Assembly (NCBI RefSeq): GCF_040954645.1
Contig: NC_092803.1
Span: 65,865,427-65,929,426 of the forward strand
Source: Diabrotica undecimpunctata
Taxonomy: Eukaryota > Arthropoda > Insecta > Coleoptera > Chrysomelidae
Length of the DNA stretch: 64,000 bases
Reading direction: 5' to 3'
The notes under the pieces were generated by a model. The model was not told where the DNA came from. It made no database searches and worked only from the letters and a program-made list of their open reading frames with translations. Made by a program: the position numbers and the translations under genes. Shown piece after piece: positions 44,655 through 56,770 of this stretch (the first letter of the stretch is position 1; each line of letters begins with the position of its first letter).

Positions 44655-45180
44655 AGCTCAATTTGGTTGAAAATGATTATCATTGGGACATGACAATCGA
44701 TGAAACAATTTTTTCTGCATCTTCAAGTCAGATACGCTCATTGTTTGCAATCATTATTTCGGCATGCTTCTCATCGAATCTACGTAAACTGTGGAGCAAG
44801 TACAAACATGACATGTTAGATGGCATTTTACATCGAATTCGTGTCAGTTTAAGAAATCACAACTTGAAGGTAAATTAGGGGATACATATCAAGGCTTTAC
44901 TTTTGATCTAAGACATTCTACGTCACCCACAATATATGGAAGTGCACCTAATAAAACTAATTGATGACAAACGTTGTATTGTTAAACATTCTCCAAGCAA
45001 TTACTAGCTATCAGTAATGGCCTTCCTGTCGACGAATCGAATGATTTGATTTCGTTTCCGCCGAATTTTTAATATTTGGTCACAACGAACGATGAGCTCA
45101 TTAATAGTGTTCCCGAATATTGTTCTTGGTTTACCACCGCACAATTTATAACTAAAGGAGGGCCGGTCGTCATCATAATT
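44655..45180 (+). pseudogene. Helitron helicase remnant
   Basis: The frame reads WDMTIDETIFSASSSQIRSL, FAIIISACFSSNLRKLWSKY, KHDMLDGILHRIRV, matching the 'QLR.LF..IL.FC.PS.P..LW.K.K..L..D...R' block of Helitron Rep/helicase proteins. Further on, another frame reads ISNGLPVDESNDLISFPPNF, a stop, and LVTTNDELINSV, matching the '..GNG.......I..P......T.DELI..VFP' block. The helicase motifs between are missing. It is a deleted copy of a rolling-circle transposon. Confidence 0.75.
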
Positions 45181-45554
45181 AGCAATCTGAACCCACTAAA
45201 ACTATGTAGCGTAACGCGTTTGGTGTGAAATGGTGTGAAAAATAGGCAATATTATAATACACGCGATGATACTCCAAAGAAAAATTTAAGGATGAGGAAG
45301 TTCTCATTTCGAGAATTCCGATGATACCAACCGATATTCCATTCGAATTTAAACGAATTTAATATCTGATTCGTCTTGCATTCGCCATGGTCATCATCAC
45401 ATCACAACGTCAATCCTTAAATGTTTATGGACTGGGTATAGAAAATAATTTTCTCTCTCATGGTCAATTGTACGTAGTATGTTGAAGTGTACGTAAGCCA
45501 TTCACTTTGTTCATCCTCACGCCAGGCTACACAACGTGTTATAATACCGAAATA

Positions 45555-45556
<2 letters not shown>
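45181..45556. other. spacer
   Basis: No gene recognised. Part may be further decayed Helitron sequence. Confidence 0.3.

Positions 45557-45605
<49 letters not shown>
45557..45605. repeat. (TA)n microsatellite
   Basis: TA tract with no palindromic arms seen beside it. Confidence 0.95.
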
Positions 45606-45608
<3 letters not shown>

Positions 45609-46907
45609 GGTTATCACAAATCCTTCAATGAAAATAATCGATAATTGCAATCTATTCTGTTGCCGCGTAAGTTAGCTCCTTTTAAACTTCATTAATTTGA
45701 TCTTAATATCAAAAAGTTAATATAATTCAGCTAATAGTTTAACAGAACATTTTGATACTTTCTATTTGTTTATCGTAGAAGAAAATAAGAACAGTATGTT
45801 TACATAACACAGAACAAGATCGTTTTAATATTTATTATATTTATTATACATAAGTACAGTCCATCTAATTTACTTACTGTTGCACGTCATTATCATTTAC
45901 AGACATCGAAGTTGACATAGTTGTCAAAGTATAAAAAAATCGTGAATCCATTTTAAATCATATAAGTCACATAATTATTGCAAAAGTGGATTATACAACA
46001 AAACAAATTAATATTTAATGTAAATAAATAGAAACAAAACAAGAGTCAAAAAATAATCTTGTTAAAAACAATTTGAACCGCTTGTATGCGTCGTATAAAG
46101 ATGTAAAATGGAATACTTAAACAAAAACAACACTTTTTTCATTACTTATTAACATTAGTGAAAACCGCAACTGTCAAATAAGTGTTACCAATTTATGCCA
46201 AAATATCACCTTCGTTTAATTACAGTTACAGTGTGTTCCGAACAAATGTTCTTCATAAAAACGCTTTATAATGCATTTATACAAATTAAATGAAATATAT
46301 TGTGTAATTACTATTTAAATGGGAATATTATTGTGTCTTTCTTTAAGTTAACATTAATAGAGATATTTAAATATTATTTCTGCGCGTATATAATAAAATA
46401 TGTTTAGTGGCTGTAATGTCAGTGTACTCGGCAAAGTGATTCTAAAAAAGAACACACCTACCGCCTAAATAATTCGTGTTGGTATCATGTGACCTCACGG
46501 GCTATGACGCGGATGACATGCAACGGTAAGTAAATTAGATGAAGTATACCTCCCATTGTAAATGCTGTACCTCTGACGTCATGATTTAAACTGTTCATTA
46601 AACTAATAAAGTTAGAACTAAATAATTTTGAAATTGTATTACACGAGCTATGTGACAGTATCTCGTATTATATTCTATTCGATTTCCTATAAAAAAAATT
46701 CAATTGTTTCTAAATTAATCGGTCTACCGTCACTCACATTCAAAAGCCCACCTCGCAATTCCTAACAAATCAAATGTTCAAACCTCATTGCGCCACCGAG
46801 ATAAAGAAGAACCAACCCAAGCATAAACTCATAAATCTACCAATTGACCTTGACGGTTTCACTTTGCTCCCATTGTGATTTCTTAAATGAGGGAACGAAC
46901 AACTCAC
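45606..46907. other. AT-rich sequence, possible intron
   Basis: No transposon homology detected. The patch at 46730-46907 is less AT-rich. If the exon at 46908-46965 is real, this would be its downstream intron. Confidence 0.35.
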
Positions 46908-46965
46908 CAAGACACTCTTTCCAGCTCGCCGAAGTCTCTGAGGAGATGAACTAAACTTTTCCTAC
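46908..46965 (-). other. candidate host exon (58 nt)
   Basis: On the minus strand a strong acceptor (TTTTTTCTTTCTGTTTGCAG, then G) is followed by 58 nt and a consensus donor (CTTG then GTGAGTTG). The exon is less AT-rich than its surroundings. One frame is open throughout and reads RKSLVHLLRDFGELERVS; another contains a stop. I do not recognise the protein, and it could equally be a 5' UTR exon. It is the only place where splice signals and lack of transposon homology coincide. Confidence 0.4.
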
Positions 46966-47249
46966 CTGCAAACAGAAAGAAAAAAGTTATTAGGATTTTT
47001 TGTAGCGACAAGAAGTAAAAGTGGTTTAGTTAGTTAGGAGAAAAAGTTGCGAACTTTGGTAATGTAATAAATTAGACGGTCTCGGTGACAAATTTTTGTG
47101 TTCAAGAGTTTTTACAAATAAGAATAATTCAATATTTTTTAAACGTTCATACAAAATATTTTGCTTTTTATGTCATTATACTGACTTATACTGTTTGACA
47201 GAATTAAAGGTGAGTATGCCCTGACAACTTTAGGAAATGAGATAAACAT
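46966..47249. other. AT-rich sequence upstream of candidate exon
   Basis: No gene recognised. Confidence 0.3.
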
Positions 47250-47410
47250 ATTTAAAAGATTTATTAAAACCCTTTGTAAAAGGTATATATTTAAAAAACC
47301 CAAACGGGCTATGTTAGACAAAACGTTTTCGGAATCCATAATTCCATCATCAGTGTCTAGGAGTACATGAATGTAGCCACTAAATATATGGGTAAAAACC
47401 CGTTAAAAAA
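47250..47410 (+). repeat. hammerhead-bearing repeat Y, copy 3
   Basis: Contains AAACCCTTTGTAAAAGGTATA, a short ACGGGCTATGTTAG block, ACAAAACGTTTTCGGAAT, CCATCATCAGTGTC and GTAGCCACTAAATATATGGG in the Y order. The left part of the repeat is missing. Confidence 0.8.
47314..47360 (-). ncRNA. hammerhead ribozyme-like motif (family Y), second intact copy
   Basis: Minus strand: AGACA, CTGATGA, T, hairpin GGAAT-TATGG-ATTCC, GAA, AACGTT, T, TGTCT. Stem I pairs AGACA with TGTCT. Relative to the 26-kb copy one base pair has changed on both sides (TGACA/TGTCA to AGACA/TGTCT), so pairing is kept. Core bases are complete and H17 is U. Confidence 0.75.
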
Positions 47411-47562
47411 ATAATTATTTACATTTGGTTTACAGTAATTCTTATAAAATGTTAAGATATTAAAGTTACCGTTGGATTAGGTAACATGGCGACATATGAC
47501 TCCACGTTGAAGTTGCTAGTCCTGAGACGGTGTGTCTACGAGGACTTTATGAAAGCAACAAA

Positions 47563-47655
47563 TATATACCTTTTACAAAGGATTTTAATAAATTTTTTAA
47601 TATGGTATACAGCCAACTACAGGAACGTAGATTCCTTGTGGATATTTAAAAGGAT
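47563..47655 (-). repeat. repeat Y, partial inverted copy 4
   Basis: Minus-strand order is TCCACAAGGAATCTACG, TTGGCTGTATACCATAT, AATCCTTTGTAAAAGGTATA. This is the left part of Y, the part missing from the 47250 copy, in opposite orientation about 150 bp away. It may represent one element with an internal inversion. Confidence 0.7.
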
Positions 47656-48329
47656 ATAGCAATATTAGTTGCCCAAAATCACCTTCATTTTCATTCTAAA
47701 AAACCTTCATTTTTAATGGACAACACATTCTACAGTGTTGATGGATTTTTAAATTTTTAACATTTTTGCAACAATAGTTCTAAATTTGTATTTGTAACTT
47801 TTATTTCTTATTTATTTTATTGTAATCACTGTTTTATTTTAATCATGTGTACTCTTACTATAAATTGTACTTGTACTCTTTTGTACTAAAATTTTGACTA
47901 GTCCGATAAGATTTATACATTTTTTGTAAGAATTGTGTAAACTTTGTGGATGAATAAATTTTATCTATCTATCTAAATACCTTCCCAAAAATTTAAAAGA
48001 TTTTCATTAGTGGGAGGAATCAGCGAAGAGAGGCTAACATTGTTGGCAAACTTATTGTTTTTATTTCATTCTGTCGTCTCTTTTAGCATTTGAAAAATGT
48101 GCTAACACAATCAAGTTTGGGCAGCGTCGCATTACATTCGTTTGGTAGACGGGGCGGCCAAACGAATTTATTGCGTAGGTTTCTGTAAGAGTAAAATTAA
48201 TTGTAATATTAGTATAGACATATCATTTACAGTAGAATATATACAGTTAAGATTAAAATACATAAATCAAAAATAATTTTAAAAAAATAAGAATTATAAA
48301 CCAACTAAAATTCTTACCGAAATAAATGT
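47656..48329. other. spacer with a LINE-like 3' end
   Basis: At about 47930-47985 AATAAATTTTATC is followed by TATCTATCTATCTA, resembling a retroelement 3' end with a short tandem-repeat tail. No coding sequence. Confidence 0.35.
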
Positions 48330-48750
48330 TCAAAGAAACCACCACCTTGTAGCAAACAAAAACCAAATCTATTATACAACGCCTTTCTTATGGCGTTCAG
48401 TTCACTTGCTGATATGTTTTGGCTAAGTTCGACTATCTTTTGTCTTAGTTGGTCCATGTTGGTGGCTCGCTAGAATTCATGTCTGTACAAATTAGTCTTT
48501 AGCATCCTGTAAAAATAAAACTCTACGGGAGTTAAGTCTGGTGACCGAGGGAACCATTTTATTGCACCTTGTGTACTAATTATACGTTCAGGAAAAATTA
48601 AATCTCAACAGTCTCTGTCAGCCTGTGCATTATGTGAAGGACAGCCGTCTTGTTGTAATCAAAGTTCGTTTAAGTTGATTTGAAGATGTTGCAGTGCAGG
48701 AATAATTTTAATTGGTAGTAATTTAGGATATTTTACTGGGTTTAGATTTC
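48330..48750 (-). pseudogene. Tc1/mariner-like transposase C-terminal fragment
   Basis: Minus strand: KLLPIKIIPALQHLQINLNE, a stop, LQQDGCPSHNAQADRD (the second catalytic Asp in 'FQQDGAP.H'), FPERIISTQGAIKWFPRSPD, LTPVEFYFYRMLKTN ('SPDLTP.(D/E)F', third acidic residue), NMDQLRQKIVEL and ALYNRFGFCLLQGGGFFE. It is the C-terminal half of the transposase family whose other copy is at 53590-54845. In-frame stops show it is dead. Confidence 0.82.
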
Positions 48751-48799
48751 TTTCGATGAAGAAAAGACTATGTTGGAAAACCAATTCTAAATTTATAAA

Positions 48800-49020
48800 T
48801 TTGTAATCCACAAAGAAACTAAATTTCTGTAGTTGGCTACAAACTATGTGTCACAAAAAATATTTATTTAAAATATTCCTTTATAAAACCTATAATAGTA
48901 AAAGCACTACCGGGGTACATTACAGAACGTTTTCGGAATAACTATTCTATCCTCAATGCTATCTCGATGTACATGTTTGAAGCCACTAAATATATGGGTA
49001 AAAACCCTTTAAATGTTGTT
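48800..49020 (+). repeat. repeat Y, copy 5
   Basis: Landmarks TCCACAAAGAAACTAAATTT, GTAGTTGGCTACA, TTCCTTTATAAAACCTATA, AGAACGTTTTCGGAATAA and GAAGCCACTAAATATATGGG occur in the right order. Most diverged of the Y copies. Confidence 0.75.
48917..48962 (-). ncRNA. decayed hammerhead motif in Y copy 5
   Basis: The stem II hairpin, GAA and AACGTT are kept, but CTGATGA reads TTGAGGA (C3 lost) and stem I is weakened. Probably inactive. Confidence 0.5.
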
Positions 49021-50439
49021 AGGTTAACTTTGAGTTACATTTTTTAAAATTAAAAACTATGATGTTTAAGTTACAAAAGGAATTGATTACATGGCATGCA
49101 TGTCCACTAGATTGTTCAATAACTTTATGCGCTAGTGTTCTAAGCTTTTTGAATACTAAAAACGAATTATTCCATTTATACAGCCACTGGTGCGATATTA
49201 AATTCACTATTTATGTTACCTTGCTACACATCAATGGGACTTGCTGCTGACCAAGTACAATACAGATTATTTAATTGTGAGTACCTTCATTTTTACCTAA
49301 ATCATTAGGAGTTGATTTACGACTCCACTTCAGTGTACCTTACTTATTTATAGTTGAACCGAACGAACTATTATGAGCATAAAACTACTGTATAATATAT
49401 ACGTATAAATTACGAACAATTTGTTTTATATGTAAGTTATATTTATGATAAATTTTATACACATATTTGAGGTGATCCGACCAAACATTTAGTAACTTCA
49501 TGTTTACGTATTAGCAGTAAAAATCACAGTTGTTTTATTTCAAGCAATCAAATATTGACGTAGATACAGTTATAATATTCCTTACCTTTTGCTTATTCTT
49601 GAGGATACTAATTTATTCATAATTATTTTTCAAAAAGATATTTTTTGTTTGTATTTAATAATAAATTGTGCAATAACTTATCTCGTGCCATTTAACTGTT
49701 CAGTAAAAATTGTGATAGTGCATTTACTTTAACTATAACTCAATATAACTTTCTTGATGAATTATTTGCCTTTTATTTTTTTATTATGTATATAAATTTA
49801 TATTTTTGTGCATGGTGTATCTCTTTTAGATATTGTTATTGATTTATATTACTATTTGATTTATCATATAAACAGTGCTTATGTGTCGAAATATTACGTG
49901 TGTAGGTGTACCGCACAATCATAATAACTTTTCTCTCACCGTTTATTTTTTTCTCGCGTGATTATCTTAACAGTACCTTATCTTTCTCGCTATCTTATTT
50001 TATATGTCGTAGGTTTCCCTGTTCCTCTAAAATTAGGGTGGTGCCCAATTATTTCCCTTCTCTTTATCTTCTAACTTCTCTTCTCTTTATCTTCAGTACT
50101 CTAACTGATTCTTTGTATTTGAGCTGTAATAAGAGCCCCGACCAAGAGACCTCTACCATACTAAAGCCCGAGCCTAGTACCGTTCTTTGTGTAACCTCTA
50201 CTCTGTCATTAAAGAGGGTACAACCAGAGTTAAACTGTTAAATGAAAATTTGTAGGTCATAGCCTTGATAGTGGGAACTATAGAAATACAAGGACCAGAG
50301 GATGTTTTTCTTTGCATCAAAATGGGTATAAGAAGGCACAATAGATAGAAACAGAATGGAAGTTTAAAAGTGGTTGTACCTATATAGATTTCCTTGTCCT
50401 TTTATTAACGAGAACAAGAACAGTATTTGCTGTAATTCA
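49021..50439. other. AT-rich spacer
   Basis: No gene recognised. A 111-residue plus frame at 49906-50241 shows no known family. Confidence 0.35.
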
Positions 50440-51590
50440 TCATCATTAGCCCGTTTTAAGTCCACCTACCATTCTTCAGCTTTGCCACATGGCCGTCCAT
50501 CTGCATTTCAATCTGTAAGATCTCTCCACAACATCTGTAACTCTGGTTCTGTTTCGTAGGTCCTTCATTTGTGATCTTGTCTTTAATTGTTACTCTTATC
50601 GTTAAACATTTCATTCTTCTTTGTGTTATTCTTAGTTTTGAAGCATTGTTTTTTGTTAGGGACAGTGTTTCCACACCGTAGGTCATTACTGACACAACAC
50701 ACTGATCGAAAGCTTTAGATTAATCGGTACGTTGCTGTCGTTAAATACATTTTTAAAAGCTCCATATGCTGCCCATCCATGTGCTATTATTCGTGATACC
50801 TCACCTGTTTGGTTGTCCTTGTCTATTCTAATTCAGTATCCAAGGTATACGTATTTATCAGCAAGTTCTACTTCGTCTTTCTGAATTTTTAAGTTGCTAT
50901 TGAGCACGAGGGTCATGTATTTTGTTTTTGAGATATTCATTTTCTCTGCAAGCTCTTTCCAGTTCTTCTAACATGATGTTGATTTCGCTTATATTATCTC
51001 CTATCAAAACTATGCCATCAGCATAATTCATATGGTGTAGTTTTTGCCCGTCGCCACTTATCCCTTTATGATCCCAATCAAAGGTTATAATAGAACGTTC
51101 TAGGGCAGTTATAAAAAGCTTTGGTGATAGTATGTCAACCTGTCTGATACCTCTTTGAATTTTTATTTCGTTTTCGTGTAACTTTATTACGTTTGTCGTA
51201 TTTTCTACAAATATTGTATACTAATCTGGAATAAATGTTATCAATGTGAATTTCATTTATTGATTCAATTATACTATTTAGTTCTACCGAGTCAAACGCT
51301 TTGTGGAAATCTATAAACACTAATACGATAGGTCTGCTGTATTCTATGGATTTTTGAATGAGTTGTTTTATCGTTTGCAGGTGATCGTTGTTGCCAAACT
51401 TTTTGGGTCAGGTTTTCAGGTAAGATAATATTCTAGGCCGGTTTTATCTCCTATTTTATTGAGTAGAATCGTTACTGCTTTATTCCATTTAGACGGTATC
51501 GACTTTTCTCGTAAGCATACATTAAAAAGTTCTTGTATTTTGAGTATAAAGTTTTTGAGGAAGTTGCAAGAAAAGATAAAAGTTTTTGTC
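50440..51590 (-). pseudogene. RTE-like LINE, RT to C-terminus
   Basis: Minus-strand reading: LVFIDFHKAFDSVELNSIIE, ESINEIHIDNIYSRLVYNIC, then GTRRI-type decay, ERSIITFDWDHKGISGDGQK, LHHMNYADGIVLIGDNIS (YADD changed to YADG), SKTKYMTLVLNSNLKIQKDE, VELADKYVYLGY, SVMTYGVETLSLTKNNASKL, RITQRRMKCLTIRVTIKDKI and MDGHVAKLKNGRWT. These blocks match the RTE/BovB group and the plus-strand copy at 4905-5595. The catalytic Asp change and many stops mark a dead element. Confidence 0.85.
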
Positions 51591-53589
51591 ATCTTAAAAA
51601 ATTAAAAATAGCTAAAAGCTGTAGTAGAAATTTCTATACGAGATGCAAATTAATCATTAAATGGAAAATATACATAGGAGAGGGTGAAAGTTAAAAATAT
51701 GCGGTTCTCTAACATTACACAACAGAAACACAAGATTACAGTAAAAAGTGTTTAACGTTAAACCACTGTATCCAGAGTTTAAATTTTTAATATAACAAAA
51801 AGGGTTAACAATGAACACAATAATCAATCAATCTTGAGAGTATCCTAACGGTATTGTCGGTTAGTCCAACTGATTTATAAGTATTAGCAAAAGTAAGTTT
51901 TCTATTCATTTACAGAATATAAACACTTTTTAATCTTTCAAAAATACAGCAATACATTTCCGGACATTAAATATTTATGCATGTACATCCAATACAAACA
52001 TTACGAGACGGCAATAAAAATCTTGCTTGTCCTACTTTATCAAACGATAACTTTTCGCGTATAAAACGTTAATAATATCGTCGATTAAAGTCGGACAAAA
52101 TGGCGTGAGGCGCTTGTAAACAGACAATATGTTTCCTCCAACTAAAATCTAATATCCTTCACAAAACGCCGTATTCGTATTATCCTATTTTTGCGACTCG
52201 CGCTCGTCTAGGGCCCCATAAATCCTTCAGCATAACTGCGAACAATGAGAAGACGGCGGAGAAGAAGAGGAGAAAACGCCAATGAACAATAATAGTCTAG
52301 GCGGGTAATATTACCGTTACTTCAGTAACAGCGCCGGTATAACAACAGTGTTCGGGTTAATAGATATTCGATGGTTTGGCGGTTACAAGTAAAACTTATA
52401 TACGATATGTATCGCTATAAAATAACAAGATTGAGAGCTTAAGAATAACTACACGTGCCATTAATTGTAGGACCGACAAATCTGTGCAATGAAGCCTGTT
52501 GCGTTCTGCACATACGATGACCTCAATATAATAATTGGGGCCATCCTGAAGGGGGAGAGAAGATATTCTGTTCAATCTAGAACTCGCTGGTTTCCCCCTT
52601 TCGGATTGGGTATGTATATTCAAATAAAGAAAAGAAATGAAAACCAGTGGACTGTATAAAACTCTATTTTAAAAAGAGGTGAAATTAAACATAAATATAC
52701 ATAATCCAATATACAATTATAAATAAAGAAGGATATAAACTTAAAAGAAGAAGAATATATTTTATAAATGTTTATATATCGTTGCGAAACTGCAACAAAG
52801 CCTTATAATCTGATCATGACCTTGGTTTGTATAGACTGTTATTTTGTCGAAATGATTTAGAGTATACCAATGAATTTTTGTCAAACTCATTATTAAACTT
52901 GGAAAAACTGTTTACGCGACTATTAAGAAAAGCAGTATACTTATACAAAAGAAATGTTACCGTCAACCGAAATCGCTACTGTAGTTTTACTGTTACTGTT
53001 GGTTTATTGATCAAGTACAAAAAAAACAAAGGAAGACCAAGAACAAGTTGAGGAGATGACATAAGCAAAGATTAAGAAATACATTGGATTAGACCAACGT
53101 TAAAGCGAGATAATTGGAAAAATCTTGGGAAGATATATACAGTGAGCATGTAAAGATGGAAATAAATTCGTTAAACGCTTTATTTAGCCATTGGGCAAAA
53201 AAAATCTGAGGAAGGCCGATTTTATTTTTCAGTTGCTCATTTTTTGCTGGACTTATATTTTTGATGACGTCATCACTGTTCGAGGTATGACGTCATTATC
53301 ATTTTTTAATGGTAATGCCTTATTTTGACACTATTATCGAAAATATAAAGTATAAGTATAACATATCCAGAAATTAATTCGGGAATACTAAAACACGTAT
53401 TTTTTACAATTTTCGTTCCGCCGCTGCTTGTATATTACATTTTAACGGTAATATCTTATATTAGTAGATTAAAATATTTAATAAAATCTTGTATTAGTAG
53501 ATTAAACATATCTGGTTAAAACTAAATTGCACTAATTCGACTTCAAAATAATAGTTAGCTATCAAAACAATAACTGTGTTTTAAAAAAG
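51591..53589. other. spacer with a more complex patch
   Basis: No gene recognised. About 52080-52620 is less AT-rich and includes GAAGACGGCGGAGAAGAAG and AGGGCCCCATAAATC. At 53430-53515 a 35-bp unit (TATTAGTAGATTAAA core) is repeated twice. Two TGACGTCA-like octamers lie at about 53268 and 53287. Confidence 0.35.
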
Positions 53590-54845
53590 TTATCGACATC
53601 ATGCACATGTTAAGCGAAATGCAACGCACAGAGATTCTAATGCTGATAGGTTATGAAGATAGGATGCGTACACAAGCTGAGGTTTGTAACTTATTTAACA
53701 ATAAATATCTCAATAGACCTATTACACAATCGACGATGAGCAAAGTCGAAGCGAAATCCTCATAAACCTACCTGTCAAATTGCATTGAAGCAATCGATAT
53801 GTCAAACGTCTTAAACGTTTTAAAGTCTCTAAAAGAGAATAGGTGGAATCCATATAAAGTGTAAGTGATTCATGAACTTAAGGAATACGATTTGGATCGC
53901 AAAGAAGAATTTAATGAATTAATGATGAATCGATGTATTCATGATTCGCAATTCCTACGGAAATGTGTTTTTTCAGATGAGGCCGACTTCTCCTTAACAG
54001 ATATAGTAAATAGGCAGAACTATAGGTAGGTACTGGGCACAAGAGAACCCACACTGGGCTGTAAAAGGACACACTCGGCATCCACAGACAATTAACGTGT
54101 GAGCGGGAATAGTTGGTAACAAAATTGTGGGCCCATTTTTTATGATTTACTTCCAATACCGAATAATTCCGCACTTGTGACTCTATATTCAAATCATCAA
54201 AATCCTCAGCTAAACCGTATTCATGTTACCAATTGTCAATAGAAGCACGTGAAAGCCAAACAGGGTCGTACTGATATGTATCATATGATTTTTAAAAATA
54301 TTTACTTTTGAAACTGTTAGTGTAAGAATTTCTTGAAATTTAATCATTATATCACAATTAAACTAAACTCTAAAAAATAACACGACCAGTAAATATCTTA
54401 ACAATAACTATAACATAAATATAACACAATATATTAACTTAAAAATCAACACGATACAATTTGAATTTAAAATGCTGGCAAGTTTGGATCTGTACCATGA
54501 GAATCTGTCTGGCTTAAGGTAATAAATTGTATTTAATATCCTCTTGACGAATGAGACGGCCAATATCAACACGTGCTCATATTTACAGTTGGGAATTTGC
54601 TAAATGAATGTACTTTATCGGACAATTCACAAGGATTTTTAGAGTGGCCAGCTAGATCCCCTGATCTGTCTCCACTATATTTTTTGCGTTAACAGACCTA
54701 TTAGTATTGATGAATTTAAAGAGAGAATTAGGACCGAAATTAATTTAATTAATGCTGATACCCTTAATAATGATTTGCAAGAGTTTTAACGTCGTCTTGC
54801 ATATTGTCAAGAGGCAAATGGTTTGCAATTTAAGCATTTAATTTA
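53590..54845 (+). pseudogene. Tc1/mariner-like transposase, two parts
   Basis: Part one (53600-54200): MLSEMQRTEILMLIGYEDRM, RTQAEVCNLFNNKYLNRP, ITQSTMSKVEAK (helix-turn-helix), then a stop and a deletion, YDLDRKEEFNELMMNRC, SQFLRKCVFSDEADFSLT (first catalytic Asp), VNRQNYR, GTREPTLGCKRTH and frame changes. About 360 bp of unrelated DNA follows. Part two (54560-54845): GFLEWPARSPDLSPLYFL, RPISIDEFKERIRTEINLIN, RRLAYCQEANGLQFKHL. It is the same family as 48330-48750. Inactive. Clear terminal repeats were not found. Confidence 0.8.
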
Positions 54846-56766
54846 ACAGTTTGTAGGTTTATTTAGTCCTGTTTATATTTTTATAAATTATGTCTAGACA
54901 TGAGCAAAATATCTTTCAGTGCAAAACGGTTGTATTCTTTACATTAACGTATCTGTTGTCTGCTTTGATTGAGTAGGAACCTTTCTAATCGCGCAACGAA
55001 ACGCATTCTGTTTCTACGTAGACTTTTAGATACCATATATTGTTATCTAGGGTATTACCATGTTCGTATATTTCTTTTATAGAGTACTTTAATCACTATT
55101 TATTGAAAAACCATTCTAGATGATGCGTATGTTCGTTTTCTCGAAGCCTGCGTAAGTATCGTCTGTGGAACGATATCACATGTCTTCTGTAGGTAATTGG
55201 ATATTATATCACAACTAGTGATTATTTACAATTAATTAGCCACTTTTAATTATATGTCACCTTAATATCATTATTCTTGTATTCATGTTATACAGCAAAG
55301 GTTATGCAGTTTACTTATCCGATTCAAATGCTGTCTGTTCCGCCGTCTCTAAATGGTGGTATTATTTTTATCAATGTTATTTTTTATTATTACATTTTTT
55401 TAATCACACTAGTTAGGAAAATTCCGCGATAGACAAAACATTTTTTTGTTATCTTTTTGAGCGATTGTCGAGAATATATTTTTCATTCTTGATGGGATTT
55501 TCATCCTTTAGGTATTTACAAAATAATTTTATTTACATATATATATATATATACAGACACCTATACTTGGCCACTACCATAGTTTCTGCTATGATCAGGT
55601 AAAAATACTGGCTAGAAATAGATTGGCGCAAGCATAAGAAGGCCTCCTAAAGTATGAGAGATAGTTGGCAAGGCTACATCGCAGCAAAGAATGCTCAGAA
55701 ACAGACCATACGTATAATGAGAGAAGAACAATTCCCGTTATAGATTCGAACAAGCGGGCAACCGAGCCTAAAGCTAGTTAGATGTGTTAGACTGTGCCAA
55801 ACTGCAGTTTTCAGACTAGCAAAGTTGTGAAGATGTGAGGCGTTTTGAAAGATTCTACAAAAAAATATCTACTAATAAATATCTACTTTAAATAAATTAT
55901 TTTAGTGTCTTTTTTGGCCTCCGTAAACAAGATGTACTGAGCGAAATATGCAAACTAAGTAATAATAAGTAAGGAAATAGACAATCATGTCTATTTCTTT
56001 TTAATTGTAAATTTATAAAGTTTTATTGTCACTAAAAACAATTTATTATATTTTTATTACTATTGAAAAAGGTTTTAATGTGCTGTCTGGTTCGTCCCGC
56101 CTCCATTTTTTCGAACAGTACGATTCGTGGGACGCTCCTTGACTATAAAAAGAAGAATGAAGTAGACGAAAGCCCAAGGGAACAAAGTTGCATGACCGAT
56201 GTTGCCGTTGCTGGAGCTGCGACTAAACAACTGAAGGAAATGGGTCTGTACTGTAAGAAGGAACGAAGACGGTGAAACAACCACGAGAGGTTAATGGACT
56301 TGTGTGTGTTTATACACCTAACCGAGCGGTTTTTGCAATCGTTGTTTTATTATTATTACAGATCGGTTGAATAAAAACGGGTGCTTGAAAAGATGTTAGA
56401 CATGCAGTAAAATGTCAATTGATACAGAAAGAATTGTGATTTCTGATTTCTGGTGTATATGAGTATAAGCCAGATTATTAGTTTTTGTAAGATTTGACAC
56501 AGAAACATAATAGAGTGAAACCTGATGGAGTATCCAAAATAAGTCAAGCTTCTTATGATTTGTATATAAAATTCAATTAATATACATACATAAATTATTG
56601 TTATTTGGTCACTCAAAAAAAATACTAATGTTGATCTGAGTCTTGTATTTGCGTGAAAAGTGATACATTTTTTATATGATACGAGTTCATTATTGTGTTT
56701 TTATTGTTTAGTTACCAACTACATTATACTATAGTATACTTTAAAAAATTTTTTGATGATAACTTC
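54846..56766. other. spacer
   Basis: No gene recognised. About 56090-56290 is less AT-rich with a 70-codon frame of no known family. A short (TA)n tract is at about 55536-55552. Confidence 0.35.
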
Positions 56767-56770
56767 TTAA

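Noticed and set aside
50430..50450. Extra hammerhead core from CATCATCATTAG
   Set aside because: No GAA block, stem II or stem I partners at the right distance.
53268..53295. Paired CRE sites (TGACGTCA-like)
   Set aside because: Two octamers about 20 bp apart could be chance, and there is no gene next to them.
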